DNA of 64,000 bases from Oasisia sp. SBJ-2009 (lineage: Eukaryota > Annelida > Polychaeta > Sabellida > Siboglinidae), in NCBI GenBank assembly GCA_964017155.1, contig OZ024861.1, forward strand, positions 46,490,013-46,554,012, read 5' to 3'. Shown here piece by piece: positions 24,601 through 38,600 of this stretch (positions are counted from its first letter, which is position 1; every line of letters starts with the position of its first letter). Below the pieces are notes generated by a model. That model did no database searches and had not been told where the DNA came from. It saw only the letters and a list, made by a program, of their open reading frames with translations. A program made the position numbers and the translations under genes.

Positions 24601-26031
24601 CGCCAAATTCCTTGTGTCACCAGGAATGATGTAGTGTCACCATGAAGCATGTCTGTCAGTGTATTTGGCAGTCACCTCTGGTAGTGTCAGTCAAACTTGT
24701 CCTGTCTATTTCCTATGACACTTTCTGCCTTCTTTATAATCTTAAAAGGATACTCCAGTCAGTGAGAGGTTCACAGTATTAACTTACATATTTATAATAT
24801 ATTGGTTGTGCCTAGTGCACAAAGTTCGTTAATAAACAATTAGTTATAGTTTAATGGTATCAAAAACATGCTATCTTAGATCAAGGACGCTGCCATCTTG
24901 AGACTTATGCACCAGTGACGTAAGCCAAATCGTTTACGTCACTGGCGCATTGTTGAAAAAGGCAAGGATTGGCGGAATCTTTGCAAAAATTTGTGATAGT
25001 GACGTAAGCAATCCACGACATAATGGATACATCAAATACCATTGGAGAGACGTAGGATGTTTGAACGTGCATGCACCAGTGACGCAAGCGGTTTACGTCA
25101 CTGGCGCATAAGTTTCAACATGGCGGCGCCCTGAATCCAACATGGAGTGTTACTGCCTTTGGCCAAAAAATGTATAGAAAACTATAGATTTTCTATAATT
25201 TTCTATAGAATTCTGTAGAATTCTATATAATTGTGCAGTTTTCTATAGAATTCTACAGAATTTTCTATAGATTTCGTGTCGCCTAAAGTTTTCTATATAA
25301 TTTTATAGATTTTTCTATTGTTTTCTAAAGAATTCTAGATTTTTCTATAGAAAACTATTGGAGAAAATCCTATAGAAAACTATAAGCAAAAATCCTATAG
25401 AATATTCTATAGAAAATTTAAAGTGTTTTTGCCAAGGGTGGTACGATTATACTATAATTAATTGTTTATTAATGATCTTTGTGCATAATTCCTATGAACA
25501 ACCAATATGTTATACGTATATATGTAAGTTAATAATGTGAACCTCTCTCTGACAGGAGAGCCCTTTAACCAGTCTGTCTCTAGTTATGCTGTTTTCAGAT
25601 ATTTCCACCCCGACAAACACAGCACATTAAGTACACTTGAAATGGCAGAAGTAAAAAACATTTGTAGAATCTGCGGACTGATGAGCGTAACTTTTTTAAC
25701 AGTTTAATCCAGTGTGTGCATTTTCTACCTGAATAAAGACAGTGAAGATGACGATCGCAAGTGTAGCTGTCTCAAACAACTGCTGGTGTGGGATCTTTGT
25801 CTTGTCGAGCATCGCCACCAATGAAAACGCCACGGCACCTCTCAACCCCCCGTACGCCTGCAACGGTGGAAGTCATGCCGTCTGCCTCTCCAATACAGTC
25901 AATATAATTCAATTTTACATATAATTCAATGGTAAATATAATTTTAATGACATTTTAGACCTCTTATAATATTTATTTGTTTACTAACTTAAAATAATAT
26001 TTTTAGAAGATAATTTATAATTTTAAAGGAC

Positions 26032-26076
<45 letters not shown>

Positions 26077-29000
26077 TATATATTTACTAGCTTAACACAA
26101 TTATTTTTAAATAGATAATCTATTATTTTAAAATATATTTGAGATGTTATTTATTTATTGATCAAAATAATATCTTTTTATCATTTTAAAGAACATATTA
26201 TGTACACTGTCTATTATATATTTATTTGCCATATTTCATTTTATTGTATATATAGGCACTATGTGAATCATTCCAATTTAACATGTAATGCACTTTGAAA
26301 ATGGCAATAAAGCTTTATTATTATTATTATTATTATTATACGCATACTCATTGAACAGCAGGTTATAAATCAGCAAGATTAACATTTGTGTAGAACTATC
26401 CTTGCAAAGTAGGAGTTATACATGTAATGATTGGACAAAACCAAAATTATTTGATTACACGAAATATCTGCCATGCATTCAAAACCAAAATAACCGCATA
26501 CATGTACATCTCAAATCTCAATGTGGGCAAATCCAAAATTATTTGATAACATGTATTATCAGCCATAACTGTTCAAAATAAAATCATTGGATAACGTAAT
26601 ATCAGCCATGACTGGTCAAAACCATAATTACAGGATAACAGGCTCAGCTTTTCCGGTTGACATTTCAAAGGTACCAAGATTGGTGCAACAAGCATTAATT
26701 TAATAATATTTAACAAGATTGCCACCTAGAGATTGAACTCTAGATGGCAGGTGGACTAGGAAGCCCTTTGGCTTATCGAGAGTCCAACTCCTATCTATCT
26801 AAGTATACCCCGCCTGTCTTAGGTATATGTCGATTTTATTTTTAAATATATTAACACTACTAGCTCCTACACAATCAGCTGATAATCTGTTCCATTCGTT
26901 TTCTGTTCTATGTGAAAACAAATTCTAATATCTAGTCTACACTGCTTCTTTGCTAATGTTACTCCATGTCATCTACCGGTAGTCCTTATCTCTTCCTTGA
27001 CAGAGAAAAACATATTTCTGTCATGCTTACATTTCAGTATGCCAATGGAATGAACTGATCTCTGGAATGTTGTATGCTTTAACACAAAATGTGTAAAATG
27101 GTACATATATAATGAAGAACCAACCATTATGAACTGTTCTTCAATGTTCACTGGTCGTATCCGCATCATTCTATTGGCGATGAACGTGAGAAAGTACACA
27201 ACTGCAAACAATACCCTGGTCATGTAATTAACAGATGAAGAAAGACGACCAAAATAATAATAATAGTTTATTTCTTATATAGCGCCCCATCCAAATAATT
27301 GTTTTGGGGCGCTTTACAATGATTCTTCCTAAAATAATGATACTAAAAATACATACTAATAACATAATAATAATAAATATATATAAATAATAATAATACT
27401 AAAACGTTAATACAATACTACTTTGATAAAATGAGGATATACTAATAAAACAAATATGATACTTTAAAATACAGACTTAAATTGGCACACAACTACACAC
27501 TATATAAAAAATGAATGAAGACCCAAAATTACACTTGTTAAAAGACCTAACTGGCCACATTTAAAGCTGTTTTACCACAACAAAAACCATGTAAACCAAA
27601 ATAACAAAATGCAATAACAATACAATAATTATAGTATCAGCCAGACAAACAGACAAGCTGGAATATGGTTTGTCTAAGTCCACTGTAGACTTTCATGGAA
27701 TACAGATTTTAGTAAACTATCGGGTAGTTTTTACTTGTTACATGGATTATTGAACCAATGGACCACTAGTTTGTACTGCAGCAGCTATTGCTACTGCTAT
27801 ACAAACTATAGTGGACCACTGGTTCGTTTTTACCACTGCTACTACCCTGGGGTATATTACAAAGTATTCTAAAATTGAAGTTCTTATATGTGTGACTGTC
27901 CAGCAAATTTATTTTGATCCATCATTATTCATTTTAGGCAGGTCCCACAGAATTACAGATGTTAAACGACTTAATTATTGAGCAATAAGTCTGAAGACTG
28001 ACAGTCTTACCGATGAATCTGACAAGGAGGCAAAGTCCAACGGCTGTGAAGATGAAACCAGAATGCCAGACTCTGTCCTTCTGAACCAGCGACAGACCCA
28101 GAAAGAGGAAGATGACAGAGTCACAAGTGGAACTGGAACACACAGCAAATGTTGTCAAGATGAATTTCCCAAAGCCAAAGGAATTAATGAACAAATTAAT
28201 GAAATATATCATGTACACACGTGAACATTTCAAACAGATAACCACTGATGTAGGAATACTTATAAAATCATGTTTCTCCTTTTGGCAAACATTTTTAGCA
28301 TTACTTTTTACATGTTAAATGTTATAAATAATACAAATGTGGCTATTATGTTTTTAGCACTTGGAACTGGTATATTTATTGTGACATGCGGCAGCTCAGT
28401 GGTTAGTTTCGGGTTTTCAGCCAAGAGAACCAGGGTTTGAATCGTGTGCTGCCGTGTCAAGTTAATTCATTCTACATTGCTCCAGTACACTCAGCTGTGT
28501 ATTTGTTTATGAGTAGTGTTTGTGCATTAATTGCAGCATGGCTGAATGGTTCACAGAGAAGTCAAGATGATATCCGACTGAAAAGGTCTTTGAGCAGTCC
28601 TGAGGACTAAATACTACATGATATATGAACTTTACTTTGATTATGAAACTGTGCATTGTGAAATAAAATCGGCTAACTATAATTTTTTTAAAGTGAGGTT
28701 GTTTTGTTTTTTGTTCTGTACACTGTCACATTTATTGCCATTTTCAACATGCATTACATGTTAAATTGGAATGTAGACTGGCGTTGACTCACATAGTGCC
28801 TATATACAGTATACAATAAAATGAAATATGGCATATAAATATATAATTTACAGTATACATAATATGTTCTTTAAAATAAAAAAATACATTACTTTGATCT
28901 AATAAATAAATAACATATCTCAGATACATTTTTAAATAATAGATTATCTATTTAAAATCATTTTGTTAATCTAGTTAATAAATATACATAAAATGTCTTT

Positions 29001-29571
29001 TAATTTTTATTATCTTCTAAAAATATTATTTTAAGTTAGTAAACAAATAAATAAATATTATATTTACAATTGAATTATATGTAAAATTGATATATTTTTA
29101 TTAACAATTATATTAACAATTATGTTTAAAATTCAATCAGTGATCTCAAAAGGAGGACACTGTTAATTGGATCAGGGGTGTAGACGGAAATCCTGATATA
29201 TACCGGCAGATAGATGTGGTCTTATAAATTCAAATTCATAAATAAATTCCAGTAAGGTTTCATGTGTGTCGCAATGGTTCATATCGCCACCTAATCATGC
29301 CAATAAATGATGTTTTACCTCATCATCTTGCTGAACACCTTGATGGTGGTGTACGACTTGTTGGAGATGTTGTGAAAGGCGTACTCGGCCTGCACCAGTC
29401 CACACCCAATGATGCTGCAAGAAGACGAGCTAAATTCAACGCTCACCACAGGGCTGATTTCAGATTCCGTGGCATTAATATTGAGATGGCTATAAGAAAT
29501 TATTTCTCTTTGCAGTCATCGAGAATTGAATCAAACCAAATCACATAAAACACGATAAGTATACATTTATA

Positions 29572-29604
<33 letters not shown>

Positions 29605-32600
29605 GCTAAAATTAGCTAGCAATAATAGATCATTTAAAACATTAAAATATTTTATCTATACAGCTGTGTACATATTTGATGAAACAGTATTACAAAATAA
29701 ATAATTTCAGAATATATATAAATAATATATAAAATATAATATAAAAATATAAAAAAAATTATTTAAACATTAATTAATATGCATAACATTTCTAATTTAC
29801 TGAATTACTATATTTTATTTGTACATATGTGATTCGTATAATATAAATTATATATAAATATACATATATATTGTAAAGGTGTAGAATTGTGATAAAGGTG
29901 TAGAATTATACTATAGTGGTACAGGCTGCCATCCCAAAGGGCTAGAGCGCCTTTTATTACATTCTGGTTACTGTAACCTCCTGGTAGGGAAGCTTTGAGG
30001 ATGTGGGAGTAGCACGTCATTTGTCGGGCCATGTGAGAGTAGCATGTCATCTGTCGGGCCATGTGGGAGTAGCACGTCATCTGTTGGGCCATGTGGGAGT
30101 AGCACGTCATCTGTCGGGCCATGTGGGAGTAGCGCGTCATCTGTCGGGCCATGTGGGAGTAGCACGTCATCTGTCGGGCCATGTGGGAGTAGCGCGTCAT
30201 CTGTCGGGCCATGTGGGAGTAGCGCGTCATCTGTCGGGCCATGTGGGAGTAGCACGTCATCTGTCGGGCCATGTGGGAGTAGCACGTCATCTGTCGGGCC
30301 ATGTGGGAGTAGCACGTCATCTGTTTGGCCATGTAGGAGTAGCGCGTCATCTGTTGGGCCATGTGGGAGTAGCGCGTCATCTGTTGGGCCATGTGGGAGT
30401 AGTGCGTCATCTGTCGGGCCATGTGGGAGTAGTGTGTCATCTGTTGGGCCATGTAGGAGTAGCGCGTCATCTGTTGGGCCATGTGGGAGTAGTGTGTCAT
30501 CTGTTGGGCCATGTAGGAGTAGCGCGTCATCTGTTGGGCCATGTGGGAGTAGCGCGTCAGCTGTTGGGCCATGTGGGAGTAGCGCGTCATCTGTCGGGCC
30601 ATGTGGGGGTGGCGCATCATCTGTTGGGCCATGTGGGAGTAGTGTGTCATCTGTTGGGCCATGTGGGGGTAGCGCGTCATCTGTCGGGCCATGTGGGAGT
30701 AGCACGTTATCTGTCGGGCCATGTGGGAGTAGCACGTCATCTGTTGGGCCATGTGGGAGTAGCACGTCATCTGTCAGGCCATGTGGGAGTAGCACATCAT
30801 CTGTTTGGCCATGTGGGAGTAGCACGTCATCTGTTTGGCCATGTGGGAGTAGTGTGTCATCTGTTGGGCCATGTGGGGGTAGCGCGTCATCTGTCGGGCC
30901 ATGTGGGAGTAGCACGTCATCTGTGGGGCCATGTGGGAGTAGCGCGTCATCTGTCGGGCCATGTGGGAGTAGCGCGTCATCTGTTTGGCCATGTGGGAGT
31001 AGCACGTCATCTGTTTGGCCATGTGGGAGTAGCGCGTCATCTGTTTGGCCATGTGGGAGTAGCGCGTCATCTGTTGGGCCATGTGGGAGTAGCGCGTCAT
31101 CTGTTGGGCCATGTGGGAGTAGCACGTCATCTGTTAGGCCATGTGGGAGTAGCGCGTCACCTGTTGGGCCATGTGGGAGTAGCACGTCATCTGTTAGGCC
31201 ATGTGGGAGTAGCACGTCATCTGTTGGGCCATGTGGGAGTAGCACGTCATCTGTTAGGCCATGTGGGAGTAGCGCGTCATCTGTTGGGCCATGTGGGAGT
31301 AGCACGTCATCTGTTAGGCCATGTGGGAGTAGCGCGTCATCTGTTGGGCCATGTGGGAGTAGCGCGTCATCTGTTGGGCCATGTGGGAGTAGCGCGTCAT
31401 CTGTCGGGCCTAGCTTTAAAACACCGGCCTGCGGCTGAACCATGCAGATGGACAGCAGACGTGGAGAGCGACCGGTCACTTAATTGTGTCGGCGTTGTCG
31501 CAAAGGAGAGCTTGTAGGGAGAACCACTAGGGGTCAGTTATACCAATAAACATTCTCACATTGTCAGTGTGTTGAGTTTGGTGTTCAACATCACGACCCC
31601 TTACAATTATAGCATGAATATATTGCCTCTAATGAAACATGAAGGTTCTGACCGCTGCAGGTCTAAAGCAATGTACAATCCAAGATCTGAGTGACAGGTA
31701 GATTAATTATGTCCTCAGTAACACTGACCACTTATTAATGTTAACTAGTTTTGTATTTTAACCAGTTACACTGTATAAGAAGTTATTCAATTCTTTATGA
31801 AACGTTAACTAGTTTTAAGAAACTTTAACCAATTTTAATAAGTATGCCATCTAAGGCAACAAACTGCAAGTGGCTGGTGGTTTATAAGTGCAGTTATGAA
31901 TCAACTTAGAGTGTGTAGGACCCACATCATTTTATGTTTGAAATAAGTACTTTTGTCTTGTTATTCTAGCTGTGTAAATCTGTGTAATGTATCCTTTTGG
32001 TTAATTGCTCTGTGACTCAGTGCTGGTTTCTCCTACCTGATAATTCCTGAGAAATGAAAGAGTTCGGCCACGAGATATGACGTGTAGGCAAACACGAAGA
32101 TTGTGAGCGGCTCCACGACTGAAAATATCACACATTTACTCATAATTCACCTGTATCGGCTATACAACTAAAAACGACATCACATATTTACCCATAATGC
32201 ACCTGTATAACCTACACGACTAAAAACAACATCACATATTTACCCACAATGCACCTGTATCGGCCACACGACTAAAAACAACATCACATATTTACCCATA
32301 ATGCACCGGTATCGGCTACATGACTGAAAACAACATCTCACATTTACCCATAATGCAGTTGTATGCAACATACGCATGGTAAAGGTCGAGAGATTGGAAC
32401 AAACACCTATAAATAATAAGGTCATAATTTTGTATAATTATGATAACAATTCCTCAGTTATATTACTTCTTTCATGGCACAAATTAAATGCCACTGATTT
32501 TGAAACTGTCTTTTTGCTGACTCTACGATCCCAATAGTACAGTCAGAAGGTTAATTCAAAAACAGCGAACACACAGCTATTATTATTGTTGTATTGAAAA

Positions 32601-35600
32601 GAGCAAACACACAGCTATTAATATCATTATATTAAAAAGAACAAACGCACAGCTATTAATATTATTATAATAAAAAGAACAAACATGCAGCTAAGAAACA
32701 TGCATCAGTTCCAGAACTGTACAAGACTGGATCTTGCAACCAGGACATGTTGTTGCAATCTCGTCTCTAAAACTGTTTCGAAAAACAAACTAATCATGCA
32801 CTGAGCAGAAGTGCTACAGTCTAGAGCTATCATAGAGTACGTGTTCACTAAATACGTCAGCAAGACAACAGCACCGTCCAGAAAACAAGCATCAAAACAA
32901 GCTCTGTATAAGATGATGATGATCAGAAAGGTGATGTTAAACCACCAGTCACCACCCCACAAGGGACAATGAGGGAATTAGTCGCGCTTAACTGACTGTC
33001 GGTTGGCTGCGGAACTACGCCGAGAAGACAGTCTGCCTGTCGGCTTTTAAATATTTATCCGCGTGATCTATACAATACTGCCACCTCATGGACACTGGTT
33101 AATCATGCCGTAAATTTTAATTGTATTTATATTTATTTTGTGTTAATATAACTTTAATTTTGAATAGTTTTTATAATACAGCATTACAGTATATTTGATA
33201 AAAAGGTATCCTTATTTAATTTGTGTGTTATTCGTGTGGGGCTAGACAATGCTGCCACCTCACGGATACTGGTTAATCCTGCTGTAATTCTTATTTTAAA
33301 CAACTGTAAATTTGAATTTCTACTTATTTTTGTGTTAATATAAGTTCAATTTTGAATACTTTTCATAGGATATCATTATCTTGTAAAAGTATATCGTTAT
33401 TTTAATTTTTATTTCCTAGCTGGCCTGAGAGCCAATCAGGGTCTCTACCCTAATCTGGGCTGAGGCCGCCCTGGCGGGTAACAAATGCAGAGCGATTCTT
33501 TACCCGTGCAGGTAGAGTTGAGGGGCTTAAAAGTGCGGCCACCTCGCGGAGCCTGGGTAACCGAGGCTACGATGGAATCAGAACAATTATGTGAAGGGGC
33601 GACTTACCCTGGACATGCCTTGTCCTTTTGGTCAGTATGGCCGACATGATGCCAAACAATACGCCTATGGTCAAGCCACCTAGACTGACCGTAAAGAATG
33701 CAAAAAAGCCGAGAAGTACCTGAGAAAATCACAATGATCAGAATAATATTAAAAAGTCTTGCCAAGAACAACTTAGTTGTAGTGATGTGGTTTGGGGTAG
33801 CATAAATACACCATCTTTATGAGCACACATGAAATGTATTTTATGTCTTACTAATTAAAGATTTGGCCCGCAGAAAAATAAGTGGACAAAATGTGGTACA
33901 AGTACACCTAAAAGTTTGCAGAAATCTGGAGTAGTATCAGATGCAGGGTGAATGGACTGGCTGGTGGAGCACTGTGGAGGCGGGGGTAAGGGGGCATGGG
34001 GTAAGGGGGCAGAAGAAGTAATGTTGTACAACCTGGTCAGGGGGAATGACTTTCATCTCATTGAAGACGTTCATCATGTTATAGAGCACGACCGTCACAG
34101 CATCTGTGAAATGAGAACATGAATCGAACTGTGACACACCACGCCTCGTGTGTGTGTGCGTGTGCGTGTGCGTGTGCGTGTGCGTGTGCGCGTGTGTTGA
34201 GGGTGAACTATTTCCTTCTATGCACACGCTGGGCACCAAACTTTCACAGATTATTGTATGACCCCTTAAACCAAAAACATAATACTTTCAGTGTTTCAAC
34301 AATTCCAGTTCAACAAAAGTTTTTACATTTTATGGTTTTAAGGTTCATAACTTACAGATGAATGAGCAGTGTTGGGTGGGTGAAGTTGTCATAACACTGA
34401 CACAGCAGCAAGGTGATCGCAATTAAACTTGGATTGTATCGAAAGAGCAAGACATTTACATTTTTAAAACACTATTAAATTCACCCTTTAATAGTTACCA
34501 TCCTCTAAGATCACCCTGTGATACTAATTCACGAGATCACTCCTTGATGCCAGCTTTTGGGGCACCATGTAATACCACCGCTGTGTTGACAATACTTACC
34601 ATTGAGCAGAGATTCGCCAAAGATAAGGAAATAAAGACAATTATTAACTCCTATCTCCTGGAAGATGGCCAGAACCTGGAAAGTAAGAAGTCTTCAAATG
34701 TCGTTCGTATAATGATAATATAAATATTACAAAGTACTGTTACCAATCAAATGTGCAGTGCTGTACAAAATCAAATAAGAAAGCATAGATATATTGTTCA
34801 CAGCTAGTGCAAACAAAATGTAAATCAAGTGAATTTCATGATTATAATAAATATAAGGACATTTAAAATAAGCTTCATGTGATAATACAGACATGTATTC
34901 TTCACATTTCCCCATGAAGACACTGGCACAATAGTGAATCTGGAAGTATTATTTAAATTTTATCTACCATAATATCACTGTGTGAATGTGGAGTACGGTA
35001 ATGTTGCATGTGAGACATACGATTTTTTAGACAGACGATTAACCAGAGTGGTGTTTTCGATAACTTATGCTATTACTACAGACACAAGAAAATTAATACA
35101 TGTTCAACTGTTCAAAAGCATACAGTGCTAGACCTAAATTTCTTGCGGCTGTATAAACACAGTCACTATGGTCTGTACATATCTGGACACATAAACAATC
35201 GGTGTACAAATATTTACAACATATAAAATAATTGTTTTCTACAATAATTGATTCATACTGCGTCTCAATATATAGTCATCATTATATACCAGGTCATAAC
35301 AAAAATAAAGGTAAGTTCTTATATAGAGCAGTATCCAGTCCTCAGGACTGCTCAAAGCACTTTACACTTTACTTCCCTGACAGACCTGTTCAATCAAACA
35401 CCATCTCAACTTTTCTGGGAAGCACCCAACCACGCTGCAATTAATGCATGAAGGCTGCCCGTACAAATATCCACCACTATCTATAGCCAGGTACTCAGTT
35501 ATACAGCAGAATGAACTGGTGCAATGTAGAGTGAAAAAACTTGCCCATGGTTTCACACTGCAGCACAGGACTTAAACTTGGGTTCTCCTAGACGAGAGCC

Positions 35601-38600
35601 CGAAGATCTACCCTTGAGCCAATGTGCTCTACATTAAAGCGACATGGTCTGTTCATGGTTTATTTTTATTGCAAAATCATGTTATACAATATAAATTATA
35701 CCTACTATAGCGTAAAGACAGTAAAAATATGTTTTCATGTGCCATTTAGGGGTTGAAAATAGACGCAGTAAGGGCGCTTAACTCTGTTTACACATCGACC
35801 ACGAGGCGTTTTCAAAACCGTTGTAGGCGTGGCTAAAAGCCCAGAAGGAAATACATGATCACGCGATGCAGTATCACGTGACCACAAGTTGACGCCACTA
35901 ACACCACACCCAGCCAGGTGCACAGCTCCCAGTTGGTAAAGGTCAAAGGGTGGGTGTCACTCGCGGCGATTTGAGTGACAGCGTCGGGATTCTTATAAAC
36001 AGTCGATGTTTAACATTACGAAGTCAGTTCTGTTCTATTTCGATAAAATATTTCTTGGCGGTCAGGACGCTACAATAGTTATAACTTATACTGATTAACA
36101 TGATTTTGCAATAAAAAATAAAAAGCCACAAACTGATCATGTCGCTTTAAAGTAAAAAAAAAGGCAACAGTTTAGTGTTATGCACGTAAAAGAGTTTACA
36201 CTAGCTAATCATTTGCATCTACAATCAATTTTTTTACCTTAGTGGTTACCTCAGAAAGTGGTCTTAAAGTGGGAAAATCTAGCTAATTCACCGACACCAT
36301 GAACCGGCCCATCTTGGACCTTGCAACCAATCACAACCCAGCAGTTTGGAAAAGTAATACGTCAGAGAGTCGTCTGCTGGTTCAGCTGTCATAACAGAGA
36401 GCCAAGCGGTACGCTAAAAGTTGCCTTACGTCGGTTTACCACGAAATCGCGACAGCAATATGCCACACTGTTCCTCATACACTTATGGTAACAGTACAGT
36501 GAAAGACAGTATCACTAAGATGTCTTCTTGTTAACCTTTGAATCGAGCAGAACTGAAACAGTGTTTCGGTGGATTCGTTGCCTTGGGACAGTCACAGACA
36601 CAGCGCCGATCCAAGACGACCCAATTTGATTGACCTAACCATCAAAACGACCACCAACAGCCGCCAAACTTATCCTAACGTATGTTACATACATATACAT
36701 ACACTACGTTATAAAATAAAATCACTTGCATTCTTCTAACGAAGAAAATCCATAAAACAAACGCGCTGACGTCAACGGCAGTTTCGATGACCGCTGGCCG
36801 GTACCGTAAAATCGCAAATATAAGTTAGCCTTACACAAAATGCCATTAGACGGCACGTTTGTGCGCGCGAATATTGATAAACTTTACTTACTGCATTCGC
36901 ACGCGCAAAATAGTTTAATTAATTGTAAATAATATAGTAATAATTAATTATTATCATCACTATGTTTTGCAGGAAATTATAAGTTTTATTATAATACAGT
37001 ATTTTATTTATATAGCGTTACATCCATAATTGGTTGTGGCGTTTCACAACATACTGCTATTAAAAATACAATAAGAAGAATACTACCCACAGGTAATATT
37101 TCAAAATAAATAATGAAAATATGTGTGTCTATGTAATTAACTAAGTGACCTATCAGTATTAAAAAGAACCCATACAAATTCCATAACAACAATAGTGGTA
37201 AATTAATGTAAAGGTAATAAATAATTAAGATGGTAAAATAATTACGACGTAACAATAATTTTCATTCAGCACATACACACAGTATGCATAAGAAAATATT
37301 CTTGAAGCTATACATTTTTCTACTCATGAATTATATTTCCACCACCAGATATGTAATAATAATTAATTTTGGACAAAACACTGTATTAATTATCGGGACA
37401 ATAAATCACTGAAATTTAAGCAGAATATGAATATAATATGGGAAATATATGGTGGTAGAAAAAGAAGGTTTTGGAGCATTCAAAAATAATAATATGTTAT
37501 TGTTTCGTTATCATTGTTAAAAACATCGTTTATATAATATAAGCTTGCATGTTTGCAGTACACGCGGGATGTTTATAGAAATATTCTGAAAATTAACAAT
37601 GTGACATCATCGAACAACATGTAATTTTATGCAAACACATGCATTTTTTTATTTTTTTAATATTACCTGTGGGTAGCATTCTTCTTATTGCATATATTTT
37701 AATAACATCATATTGTGAAGCGCCACAAACAATTATGGATTTGGCGCTATAAGAAAAGAAATATTATAATTATATTATAAGAAAACTTAACATTTTCTGA
37801 AGATCTTTGTAATGATAATAATTAATTATTACTTGATTAATTAAACTATTTCGCGCGTGCTAATGCAGTAAATAAAGTTTATAAATATTCGCGCGCACCA
37901 CCGCGTCGCCTAACGTTATTTTGTGTAAATCTAACTTTTATAGCGATGTTACGGTAACCGAAGAGCCTGAGTTGCCGTCGGGATCTGCGATCGAGTTACT
38001 TTTGTGAATTTTCTTCGTTAGAGGAATGCAAGTGATTTTATTTTATAACATAGTGTATGTATATGTATGTAAGACAAGTGATGAGAAGTTTGGCGGCTGC
38101 TGGCGGTCGTTTTCATGGTTAGGTCGGACAGTACATGTCATTGTTGACACCAGTCGATGCCGTGTCTGCCTCTGGACTGGTTGTTTCTCTTCTCGTCATT
38201 TCAATTTCCCTTGGGTCTTCACCACCACGCACATCTGGTCTGACTGACAACACAGGCCTTTGTCTTTGTGGCTGAAATCTATATCCAGCCACTTCTGAAT
38301 CCGTGCTATTTCCGTCAGACGAAGAATCAGAAAATCCATGTTATTATTTACGCTCTTTTGTGAGCGCAAAGTCACAGCGCCACCCGACGGAGTTGCCAAG
38401 AAGTAGTACGACAACCGCCTATCAGTGGCGGCGAGTCTCATACGTCACTGTTTTTCTAAAATGGCGTTTTCCATAGACTTTCTATAGATATATGTTCTAC
38501 AATTTTTTTCTGCTAAACCGCTGACGTTAAAAATGTGATTGAGGTTGGAAATTGTTAGTTTTTCTTAGCTCTATTAGGCCCATATCACCAAACCGTTGCC

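Noticed and set aside
30001..31410. Open frames of 460-504 codons on both strands over the 30-bp repeat
   Set aside because: Unit length is a multiple of three, so frames stay open by arithmetic. Several frames and both strands are open alike, with no start context, splice sites or family similarity.
30001..31410. CRISPR-like direct repeat array
   Set aside because: The units are head-to-tail without spacers and the DNA is eukaryotic; the same holds for 20011-20548 and 48592-49665.
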